This document shows positions 1 through 6,987 of a stretch of DNA of 7,091 nt, piece by piece (within the stretch, counting starts at the first letter, position 1; each line of letters starts with the position of its first letter). The notes under the pieces were generated by a model that was not told where the DNA came from, did no database searches, and worked only from the letters and a program-made list of their open reading frames with translations. The stretch spans positions 1 through 7,091 of the forward strand of contig CAZILN010000403.1 of assembly GCA_964540005.1 (NCBI GenBank), in the 5' to 3' direction. The position numbers and the translations under genes were made by a program. The stretch is from CAZILN01 sp964540005 (GTDB lineage Bacteria > Bacteroidota > Bacteroidia > Bacteroidales > SM23-62).

Positions 1-68
1 GGGCCCCATAGTGGCAATGATAGAGAATTACCGCACCGGCTTGTTATGGGACCTGTTTATGTCCTGTC

Positions 69-99
69 CCGAGATCCGGTCCGGACTCGACCAGATCGG
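69..99 (-). terminator. GC-rich imperfect hairpin downstream of the caspase gene
   Basis: GATCCGGTC (73-81) and GACCAGATC (89-97) can pair over nine positions, one of them a G-U wobble when read as minus-strand RNA, with a 7-nt loop. CC/GG at the ends could extend the stem across a small bulge. It starts about 25 nt past the stop codon. No U-run follows, so it is not a standard Rho-independent terminator; it may be a 3'-end stabilising structure. An 8-bp palindrome CCGATCGG lies at 114-121, immediately after the stop codon. Confidence 0.3.
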
Positions 100-123
100 A
101 TTAAGGTATTGACCCGATCGGTT

Positions 124-3100
124 TCAATATATCCTGAAATCTCCCTTGATATTCTCCTCCCTGGATGTGGGAACCTGTTTGCCCTCGGACAGCTGTGTTA
201 CCCGTTCGGAAATATATGCCCTGAATTCTGATACCGAATACTGCCTGTCACGATCCAGGTCAGCCCTTCGTGTAGAAATGCCTTCAAGCAGGCATGATGT
301 AAATAAACCGTTGGCCGAATTCACCCCCTCCAGGGCAAACTCGGTACCGCCGGCTGCTGAAATCACCGTGGCACCCGTCCCCTTGCGCAGGTCCCCGAAC
401 AGCGATTTGGACAGTTCCAGGGTATTCTGCAGGCCAAACCCGTCTTCTTTGTACTGAATGACTGTCCCGGCCGACCTGAAAGCTACGGACCCTGCACTTT
501 TTGTTTCGGCCTGCGCTACTTCGACATCTTCTGTGTCAAGCTCCCCCGAATGGCATGTATCCATGAACAGGAGTTTTTTCCGGCAGGGTATCCCGTCCAG
601 AAGGCTCTCCAGCACCTCATAAGGAAGGCCGCCATCCGATGGATTGATAAAATCCATGTCATGGGTGCCGAAGTAATAGCTATACTCGTGGTCAAGGACC
701 CCGTGTCCGGCTATGAAAATTATTACTACATCATCTATCCCGGCACTTTCCAGGAAAGGTCTCAGGTTCCTGATATTGGAGGCAGTAGCATCCTGGTTTA
801 CCAGTATGCGCGAATGAACCTGTTCAAAGGCTTCAGATGCCGAGAGGGTGGTAACGATGTCTGTGGCATCCTTTGCAGCAAAGGCAAGATTATAGGATGA
901 TTCCTGGTATTCCGAAACCCCTATCGCTGCAATATACAGGCTGGGTTTATAGTATACCGCATCATAATTGATCTCGAACACCTCGGGAATGGATTCCACT
1001 CCGGATTCGTTTACTACTGTTGTTTTTATTTCATTGAGCCCACCTGACAATTCCACCTCAATGGTTTTACTTACGGTATTTCCTGCTTCAGCCGACAGGT
1101 CAATACCTTTGCTTCCAAAAACAGGCACATCATTGATATAGACATTGATCCTTTTCAGTTTGTACCGTTCATCGCTGGCTGTCATATCATAGCTGAAGTT
1201 TTGCTCGGTAGTGGCCAGGGGCAGGTCCATATAATCCACTTTAAGTGAGGGCAGTCTTATGTCTCCGGTCATGTTCTCAGAACTGAAATCAAGCCTCTGC
1301 AGACGTTTTTCGTAAGCAGCTTTAAAGGAAGCCACCAGTTTAGCAGGTGCATAGCCTATGCGTTCTGCAATGACGTCCGGACGATTGTACCTGAGTTCCA
1401 TCTGTTCGAAGGGCAGAATTACTTCATTATCCCTGAAGGCAAGGGCCTTTGCTGCTCCCTTGGAGGAGGTATAATAGAAATCAGGCGTGTAGCTGATATA
1501 ATCAAAATCCCCTATCTGGGCCACACTCACCGCTATTCCTCCTGATGCCAGGTCATAAAAGATGACTTCTCCCTGGTCATTGGTGGTAATAACAAATCTC
1601 TTATCAGTACTGAAGACTGCGTCCGTGATCAGGCCTTTTTGAATATCCCGGACCAACTCCTCTCCACTTTTTTCAACTGTAATGGTGTAATCATCTATCT
1701 TATAGGAGTATAAACCGCTTATGAATTTTTCAAAATAACTGGTGTAATCGTCCTTAAGTTTCTTCATCTTACCATCACTGATGGCCCATCTCCTTAGCTC
1801 ACCTTTTTCAGTGGCTGAGAGAATATAGTCAGGATCCTCATCAAATCTTGCCCAGATGATATTGTCATCATCTTCCATCAGGGTCTTTACTATGCTTCCC
1901 CTTTCGAAATGCCAGTATTTAATGAATTTAGTATTGACCGCCGTTGTCACCATATATTTCCCGTCCGGGGAAATATCAATATTGTTAACATCCGAGGAAC
2001 GCGTGAAGGTCCTGATAAGCTGTCCTGTTGCCAGGTCCCATAAAGTCATGTTCTGATCGAGTGAACCGACCAGCATTTGTTTGCCGTCGGGGGTAACTTC
2101 CACTGCCAGTGCCGGGTTGATATATCCTTCCAGGCTCCTGATAAGCCTGCCCGATTGCACATCCCATAGCTTGATGCTTTTATCCTCCCCTGAAGATGCC
2201 ACTGTCCTGTAATCGGGTGAGAGTGCGATGGAATTCAGCCAGGCCACATCTCCTGTAAATTCTTTCAGCAGGGGTGGTTCATAGACATAGGCCTCCTTGG
2301 TTTTTTCCGGGAACTCGGCATTGGCCATATCATAAATGTTAATGGAACGCTTCACGTTGGCAATGATCTTTGTCTGGTCCTCATTAAACATGGCCCGCGT
2401 ATTGGGATATTGAATCAACCACTTTTTAGGCCTCATTACATCCACGAATTCTGTCCGGTCCTCGTTCAATTCCACAATGGATACCGTAGTACCCCCGTTT
2501 TTTTCTTCTTCACCCTTGGCTGCTGTCATTGGTATGTATATGCTCATGGATACCAGGGCAGACTTCCCGTCTTTAGCGAACTCGATATTGCTGTAATTGA
2601 TGGTATAGAAGTCCAGCATATCCTTGCCCACGTTCCCTTTGGCCAGGTTGGCAGCCACTGAAAAGGTTGAAAGTACAGCATATGTGGCAACCTTGGCTGC
2701 TCCCGAACCCTTCACATGTTTCATGGCATCATCGATAACCTCTCCCTTCTCAAGGTCTATCAGCAGGAACTCTGCATCATTGGTCCTTTGTCCACCCGAC
2801 ATCATAAGCTTGCCATCAGGAGAAATCCCGAAAGATTTCACCTCCCCGGTAAATCCTTCTATGGTCTTTATCAGTTCCCCGTTTCCCAGTCCCCACATTT
2901 TAACAAGCATGTCTGAACTGCCCGATACGAAAGCGGATCCGTCAGGCATCATTCTGATCATATTGACCGCAGCTGTATGGGCATCAATGATCTTCAGCGG
3001 AGCAGATTCATTCTGCAGGTCACGGATAATGATCTTCCCTGACTGATCACCTGAGATGAGTGTATTACCATCTGATGTAAGTTCCAGGCACTTTACTCCC

Positions 3101-3330
3101 ACTTCATGTCCGTAATAGGTAGTAACATCTATCCCAGTATTAACATCCCACTTCTTTATGATCTTATCACCTCCCGCAGTATAGAGATATTCTCCCCCCG
3201 GGGAATAGACGACCATCTGAATTTCGTTCCGGTGTCCCTGCCTGATAATCAATTCTTTGTCCTGGGACTGTCCTGACAGGTTCAGGCACAAAAGGCTTAT
3301 AAACAGCAATAAGGTTTTAAATTGCTCCAT
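124..3330 (-). CDS. Secreted WD40-repeat / Ig-like / caspase-family (peptidase C14) protein
   Basis: The predicted product is a 1068-residue extracytoplasmic cysteine protease with a large sensing or scaffold region. Residues 1-22 form a signal peptide (KTLLLFISLLCLNLSG core); no lipobox is seen. Residues 30 to about 640 contain WD40-type blades with SPDG turns and terminal WD pairs (W61-D62, W389-D390, W431-D432). I count about 13 candidate blades, fitting two propellers, with an alanine-rich insertion at 208-232. A linker at 641-682 contains YNRPD, and 720-790 is a beta-rich Ig-like module. The caspase fold covers about 796-1068: His876 in AGHG and Cys926 in DTCHSG, 50 residues apart, then ISAAGGTEFA and NGLFTSCLLEGI, matching the usual C14 core. 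The C-terminus has an EF-hand-like acidic loop. This start gives a complete signal peptide. The gene follows the PQQ-propeller gene with a 74-bp gap containing a terminator-like hairpin. The fold and dyad are clear; substrate and biological role are unknown. Confidence 0.93.
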   Translation of the reverse strand: MEQFKTLLLFISLLCLNLSGQSQDKELIIRQGHRNEIQMVVYSPGGEYLYTAGGDKIIKKWDVNTGIDVTTYYGHEVGVKCLELTSDGNTLISGDQSGKIIIRDLQNESAPLKIIDAHTAAVNMIRMMPDGSAFVSGSSDMLVKMWGLGNGELIKTIEGFTGEVKSFGISPDGKLMMSGGQRTNDAEFLLIDLEKGEVIDDAMKHVKGSGAAKVATYAVLSTFSVAANLAKGNVGKDMLDFYTINYSNIEFAKDGKSALVSMSIYIPMTAAKGEEEKNGGTTVSIVELNEDRTEFVDVMRPKKWLIQYPNTRAMFNEDQTKIIANVKRSINIYDMANAEFPEKTKEAYVYEPPLLKEFTGDVAWLNSIALSPDYRTVASSGEDKSIKLWDVQSGRLIRSLEGYINPALAVEVTPDGKQMLVGSLDQNMTLWDLATGQLIRTFTRSSDVNNIDISPDGKYMVTTAVNTKFIKYWHFERGSIVKTLMEDDDNIIWARFDEDPDYILSATEKGELRRWAISDGKMKKLKDDYTSYFEKFISGLYSYKIDDYTITVEKSGEELVRDIQKGLITDAVFSTDKRFVITTNDQGEVIFYDLASGGIAVSVAQIGDFDYISYTPDFYYTSSKGAAKALAFRDNEVILPFEQMELRYNRPDVIAERIGYAPAKLVASFKAAYEKRLQRLDFSSENMTGDIRLPSLKVDYMDLPLATTEQNFSYDMTASDERYKLKRINVYINDVPVFGSKGIDLSAEAGNTVSKTIEVELSGGLNEIKTTVVNESGVESIPEVFEINYDAVYYKPSLYIAAIGVSEYQESSYNLAFAAKDATDIVTTLSASEAFEQVHSRILVNQDATASNIRNLRPFLESAGIDDVVIIFIAGHGVLDHEYSYYFGTHDMDFINPSDGGLPYEVLESLLDGIPCRKKLLFMDTCHSGELDTEDVEVAQAETKSAGSVAFRSAGTVIQYKEDGFGLQNTLELSKSLFGDLRKGTGATVISAAGGTEFALEGVNSANGLFTSCLLEGISTRRADLDRDRQYSVSEFRAYISERVTQLSEGKQVPTSREENIKGDFRIY

Positions 3331-3350
3331 GACTATAAAAGGATTAATAA

Positions 3351-3381
3351 AGGAAAGGCTTCCGTGGTGAAAGCCTTTCCT
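3351..3381 (-). terminator. Intrinsic terminator-like hairpin between the PQQ-propeller and caspase genes
   Basis: The arms AGGAAAGGCTT (3351-3361) and AAGCCTTTCCT (3371-3381) are perfectly complementary over 11 bp, with a 9-nt loop. On the minus strand the hairpin begins 23 nt after the propeller gene's stop codon and is followed by the U-rich stretch TTATTAATCCTTTT. It ends 20 nt before the caspase ATG. The structure suits a Rho-independent terminator for the propeller transcript, and because of its position also a possible attenuator or leader structure for the caspase message. On the plus strand the following bases are A/T-mixed and no gene points that way. Confidence 0.75.
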
Positions 3382-3404
3382 GAAATAAATAATGTTAGAT
3401 ATGA

Positions 3405-5291
3405 TCAGAAGCTATAACTGATGATCTGCTTTTTATCAGCCTTATAGAATACCTGTCCGGAAACGGGATCAAAATCATAGATCGGTTCCTTTTCACCCAG
3501 GATCATGCTCCCGAGCTCCTCCCCGAATCTTTTGTCTACTTTGACCAGTCCGGCACCCTTTTTCTGTCCCCCCTCGCCTATCACGGCGAGGATGATCTGA
3601 ATGTTGCCTTTGGAGACTGTTGCTGTAAATTTCTGACTCGCAGCAGCTCCGGCCTCATCAGAGGCCTGAGACCAGTTCTGCGCCTGGGCCTGGTAATATT
3701 TGCTTTCCGATAAAGAGTTGGTCTGGTAGGAAGCAGCAGATGCACCGGCTGCAGCCATGGCAGTGGCCACCTGAAGTGTACGGAGGGCAATCTTTGCTGC
3801 CATGCTCATCTCAGGTATGTTCCACGATTTATGCCAGCGCAGGCTGCCGTCTTTTTCCAGCATCATCAGGTTATTGGCCGAGCTGAGGAGGTACCCTCCC
3901 TCAAGCAGTTCTATGGCGGTAGGCACCTCATCCTCTGTAAATTCCTTGTCAATATTATCCTTCATTACAGAATACTCTCCGGCTTCCAGGTCTACTTCAT
4001 ACAGCGTACCGTCCGCATAAAAAAGTTCCCTGCCGAAATCCGGCTTATAGCGTATTTCAGGGGTGGGCAGCATGCCTTTCTTATCCCATACTTTTTCTCC
4101 TTCGTAGGTAATGATCCCCAGCCTTCCTTTATCGTCGGTATAAACAATACCTTTGGCAGCTATCTGGTCGATTCCGATACCCTTGATCCTCTCATCCCAT
4201 TTGATCTCTCCCGTCTGCTGGTCGAGCAGCATCAGCCTGACGCCCCTGGCAGCTACGGCAATACCCGGAGGACCCAGGTCTACGACTATACCGGTGGCTT
4301 TCTTGGTCTGCCATTTCTGTGCCCCGGTTTTCAGGTCGAGCAGGGTCAGGAACTTGTCATCAACTATCACTACACCGGCATTCATGGCAAACATTTCCGG
4401 TACGACTTTCAGTTTCATTTCATTGCTCCAGATCTTTGTTCCTGAAGTAAGGTCCAGTGCAGTAAGCTGGCCGTTGCTTTTTTTCTGCTCAAAGAAGTAA
4501 CCTGTAGTCAGGTCCAGACTTACATCAAAGCTTCCGAACTTTTGCTTTTTCTCCGATGTATTGAATTCCCACATCACGTTCCCGTCACTGCCATTCAGTT
4601 TGGCTATTTTACTGGCACCACCCATGATCAGGTTTCCTGCATTATCAATGATGGGAAGTACATCGATAGCTATGACATTTGATTCCCAGCGAATCTCACC
4701 GCTGGGCAGGTCCACCAGCTTTGTAAGAAAGCGATCAGGATTATCCTTATCGGATAAGTCCTGCCAGCTTCCTGAGATCATAACTGCCCTTAAGGAAGGA
4801 AGATAGGCTGTTCCGTTATAGTTAAAAGTTGGCATTTCCTTTCCCATGAATTTTGTTACCGGCATTTCTGCCTGGCGTGGACTGATAATTTCTTCCCCGG
4901 TCTGGATATTAATAATGGCATAATTCTTATATGTCACATTATCTGTATACTTAATCTCCACATAATCGGAGATTTCAGGTACTTCTTCGTCTTCAAGCAC
5001 CTTCAGGTATGTGTCAAACAATATCCCGACTTCCTGTCTCTTTCCGTCAGCGCCTTTTATTCCCCTGGCTCCTTTCATAATATCCGTTTCCCACATAATA
5101 TTCCCGTCGCGGGAATCAATGCCCATCAGGATCATGTCGGAGGTCCCGACCAGCAGAACGCCAACATCGGTGATCTTGGTCCACTCGACTTCCTTATCGA
5201 AATCGAGCTGCCATAAAGCTTCCTGGGCCTGTCCGGCTGAGAAGGCACCCAGGAGCATAAAAGTTAAGAGGTAGATTTTGTAAAATTTCAT
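3405..5291 (-). CDS. Secreted PQQ-like (BamB-type) beta-propeller protein
   Basis: This 628-residue protein begins with a signal peptide (residues 1 to about 22: basic MKFYK, hydrophobic LLTFMLLGAFSA, then GQAQ), so it is exported, probably to the periplasm. About eight blades carry the PQQ-propeller signature of Leu-Asp, x-x-x-Gly, then Trp: LMGIDSRDGNIMW (55-67), KLVDLPSGEIRW (191-202), AKLNGSDGNVMW (230-241), TALDLTSGTKIW (277-288), TLLDLKTGAQKW (316-327), LMLLDQQTGEIKW (353-365), and weaker ones near 391-402 and 475-486. It has no cysteine, so it lacks the vicinal disulphide of quinoprotein dehydrogenases and is unlikely to be such an enzyme. It is much longer than BamB (about 390 residues) and has no lipobox, so it is not BamB itself. 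Residues 497-555 form an Ala/Gln/Ser-rich insertion within the propeller region. It is probably a binding or scaffold protein, perhaps working with the downstream caspase protein; that link is inferred from position only. Confidence 0.88.
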   Translation of the reverse strand: MKFYKIYLLTFMLLGAFSAGQAQEALWQLDFDKEVEWTKITDVGVLLVGTSDMILMGIDSRDGNIMWETDIMKGARGIKGADGKRQEVGILFDTYLKVLEDEEVPEISDYVEIKYTDNVTYKNYAIINIQTGEEIISPRQAEMPVTKFMGKEMPTFNYNGTAYLPSLRAVMISGSWQDLSDKDNPDRFLTKLVDLPSGEIRWESNVIAIDVLPIIDNAGNLIMGGASKIAKLNGSDGNVMWEFNTSEKKQKFGSFDVSLDLTTGYFFEQKKSNGQLTALDLTSGTKIWSNEMKLKVVPEMFAMNAGVVIVDDKFLTLLDLKTGAQKWQTKKATGIVVDLGPPGIAVAARGVRLMLLDQQTGEIKWDERIKGIGIDQIAAKGIVYTDDKGRLGIITYEGEKVWDKKGMLPTPEIRYKPDFGRELFYADGTLYEVDLEAGEYSVMKDNIDKEFTEDEVPTAIELLEGGYLLSSANNLMMLEKDGSLRWHKSWNIPEMSMAAKIALRTLQVATAMAAAGASAASYQTNSLSESKYYQAQAQNWSQASDEAGAAASQKFTATVSKGNIQIILAVIGEGGQKKGAGLVKVDKRFGEELGSMILGEKEPIYDFDPVSGQVFYKADKKQIISYSF

Positions 5292-5621
5292 GGTGTGTAA
5301 TTTAAGTGGTAAAAAACTATTAATTTAATAATCAAATAATTACAGTAATATAAGCCCAGAATATATTATCCCGAATTGCAACTATTCCATCTACTACTCA
5401 TAAGCGAAATTAATCCGAACGACCGGCTGCCTGAATGATGATACATCTGTTCGAAATAATGATAATTGGGTAAGAAAAAATAGTAAAAAAAATCTATTCC
5501 CGGAAAATTTTATTCCAGATTTTGATAAGTTTCGGCTAATTACAGTTAAATGAAGATAAATGATGTATAATACTAATGAGCGATAGCTCTTTATTATGAG
5601 AAATTGCACATAAGCAAGTTC
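5292..5621. other. AT-rich 330-bp intergenic region between transporter and PQQ-propeller genes
   Basis: No convincing gene is seen. It should hold the transporter's 3' end and the promoter of the PQQ-propeller gene, but I found no clean TTTG / TAnnTTTG pair. An AT palindrome TATTAA-T-TTAATA lies at 5318-5330, 27 bp upstream of the propeller start codon. The 71-codon minus-strand reading frame within it (5394-5609) is Phe/Leu/Ser-rich in a way expected from translating T-rich DNA and shows no recognisable domain. Confidence 0.6.
5574..5593 (-). terminator. Weak hairpin downstream of the transporter gene
   Basis: A short stem, GAGC (5578-5581) with GCTC (5586-5589) around a GATA loop, is extended by TAA/TTA across a T-T mismatch. 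It begins 28 nt after the transporter stop and is followed on the minus strand by the AT-rich ATTAGTATTATACATC. It could end the transporter transcript, but the stem is short and chance occurrence is realistic. Confidence 0.25.
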
Positions 5622-6881
5622 CTAGCTGTCCGGCTGTCTTTTTCTCAATGAAATGGTCTTGTTGGAAATGATTGGTTTTGCCCAGATCCCTACTGATAAT
5701 ACATACCCGAGGGTTACATAGATAAACAACATACCTATCCTTAAACTGGAAAAGTCAGCAATCCAGCCAACGATCAGCGGTATGACGGCCCCGCCCGCTA
5801 TCCCGGTACACAGGATGCCAGAAAATGCACCATGGTGTTTGTCCACCGAATTCAGGGCCAGGGAAACAATGACTGACCACATAATGGAAAGTGCAAATCC
5901 CAGGAATGAGAAGGTGAAAAGGGAGATTTTGGCGCTTCCGAACAATGCCAGTGTCAGGCAGACAATTGACAGGGTGGCAAATCCTATTAGTATTTTTTTA
6001 CTGTCAATGAATTTAAGCAACAGCAGGCCCAGCATGCATCCAACCGTCATGAGTCCCCAGAAACGAGAGACAGCCGTTGCACCTACGGTCTGAGCATCAT
6101 ACCCGTGATAATCAGACAGAAACTGGGAGATCCAGTTAGCAATACCCTGTTCGGTGCCTACATAACAGAAGATCCCGAGGAAAAACAGTATCACAACAGG
6201 ATTCTTGAAAAGCTTAATGTGCAGGGAAACAGCACCGGCTTTTTCATCCTCTTTCCTCTCTACTTTGGGGAACCTGGATGCTATAATAATGATGATCATT
6301 GCCAGTGTGATAAGGGCGAACAACCAGTACATGGAAAGCCATGGTTCATTACCATGCAATAAACCGCTCATAACCGAGATCAAAGCCCCGTCTGTCCCGG
6401 AACCAGGTTCGAGATTCAACACAAACCAGGAGTATACCATGGGGCTGAGAAAGGATGCAAGCCCGAATACCAGCTGTGCCATTACCGAATTAAAGGCAAA
6501 ATGTTCCTCCCCTCCTGCTATCCGCAGCAGTGGATTTATAACTACCTGCAGGGCTGCCATTCCAATTCCCAGAATAAACAGGGACATGATGGCTATGGTA
6601 TAACTGGCAAAGAAGGCAAAGGCCAGGGAGCCCAGGAAAATTATGATAAAGGCACCCGCCATAACTTTCTTTTCCTTGAGTATTTCGGTAAAGATCCCCG
6701 AGGGTATTGACATTACCCCGTATGCTATGAAAAATGCGAATGGGAGAAAGGCAACCATAGAATAACTCAGCTCGTAGGTAGCCTTGATATCCGGGACAAG
6801 AGCCCCGAGAATATTGGTGATGAAGGAAATGACAAAAAAGGTAAGGAATACCAGGGCAACGATGAAATAATTACGTTTCAT
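5622..6881 (-). CDS. MFS transporter, fucose:H+ symporter (FHS/FucP-like) family
   Basis: This 419-residue inner-membrane carrier has about 12 hydrophobic segments, near residues 4-26, 40-63, 72-93, 96-118, 131-154, 181-201, 228-250, 265-290, 294-313, 317-341, 350-373 and 381-403. A charged cytoplasmic loop (202-225) lies between the two halves. FHS-family signatures are the TM1 end 'TNILGALVPDI', TM2 'FLPFAFFIAYGVMSIPSG', TM4 'GMAALQVVINPLLR' followed by AGGEEHFAFNS, and TM7 'YVGTEQGIANW'. The likely substrate is a sugar or related small molecule, but it cannot be fixed from sequence. In my alignment by eye to E. coli FucP, Asp46 falls at Gly26 and Glu135 at Gln112, so both known acidic coupling residues are missing. 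The product is full length for the family. The start follows an inverted repeat that ends directly against the ATG. The next gene downstream is 330 bp away, so this is probably a separate transcription unit. Confidence 0.9.
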   Translation of the reverse strand: MKRNYFIVALVFLTFFVISFITNILGALVPDIKATYELSYSMVAFLPFAFFIAYGVMSIPSGIFTEILKEKKVMAGAFIIIFLGSLAFAFFASYTIAIMSLFILGIGMAALQVVINPLLRIAGGEEHFAFNSVMAQLVFGLASFLSPMVYSWFVLNLEPGSGTDGALISVMSGLLHGNEPWLSMYWLFALITLAMIIIIIASRFPKVERKEDEKAGAVSLHIKLFKNPVVILFFLGIFCYVGTEQGIANWISQFLSDYHGYDAQTVGATAVSRFWGLMTVGCMLGLLLLKFIDSKKILIGFATLSIVCLTLALFGSAKISLFTFSFLGFALSIMWSVIVSLALNSVDKHHGAFSGILCTGIAGGAVIPLIVGWIADFSSLRIGMLFIYVTLGYVLSVGIWAKPIISNKTISLRKRQPDS

Positions 6882-6926
6882 GGGTTTGGATTTATATCTT
6901 AAATATAATCAATATCTCCAAATCCC
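6882..6926 (-). promoter_or_regulatory. Inverted repeat in the transporter leader, abutting the start codon
   Basis: Read on the minus strand, GGGATTTGGA (6926-6917) can pair with TCCAAACCC (6890-6882) over nine base pairs with one bulged A. The spacer is 26 nt and itself contains ATAT/ATAT pairing potential. The second arm touches the transporter ATG at 6881. This could be an RNA hairpin limiting translation initiation or a DNA operator for a regulator. No ligand or regulator can be named from the sequence. Confidence 0.35.
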
Positions 6927-6987
6927 TTTTCCATACCGCGACCTCTTATAAAATTACTTGTAACAGCCTCTCTGTCTCAGGGTATTC

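Noticed and set aside
1..20. Start of another minus-strand gene at the left edge (ATG at 9-7)
   Set aside because: Only three codons are inside the window and no promoter or coding evidence supports it.
46..231. 61-codon plus-strand frame at the left edge
   Set aside because: It overlaps the caspase 3' end and shows no protein-like features.
124..300. Type IX secretion C-terminal domain on the caspase protein
   Set aside because: The C-terminus is the end of the caspase fold plus an EF-hand-like loop; no beta-rich sorting domain follows.
146..3046. Plus-strand reading frames opposite the caspase gene
   Set aside because: They are antisense shadows of a well-supported minus-strand gene and have no recognisable domains.
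3265..3330. Lipoprotein signal at Cys15 of the caspase protein
   Set aside because: The residues before Cys15 (ISLL) do not fit a lipobox because the -1 residue is Leu; a type I signal peptide fits better.
3802..4806. Plus-strand reading frames opposite the PQQ-propeller gene, the longest about 200 codons
   Set aside because: They overlap a gene with clear repeat signatures on the other strand and encode low-sense sequence.
3405..5291. Quinoprotein dehydrogenase assignment for the PQQ-propeller gene
   Set aside because: The protein has no cysteines, so the vicinal disulphide is absent, and I see only structural repeat motifs.
5394..5609. 71-codon minus-strand reading frame in the transporter-propeller gap
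   Set aside because: Its composition is what T-rich intergenic DNA gives on translation; there is no domain, signal or start context supporting a gene.
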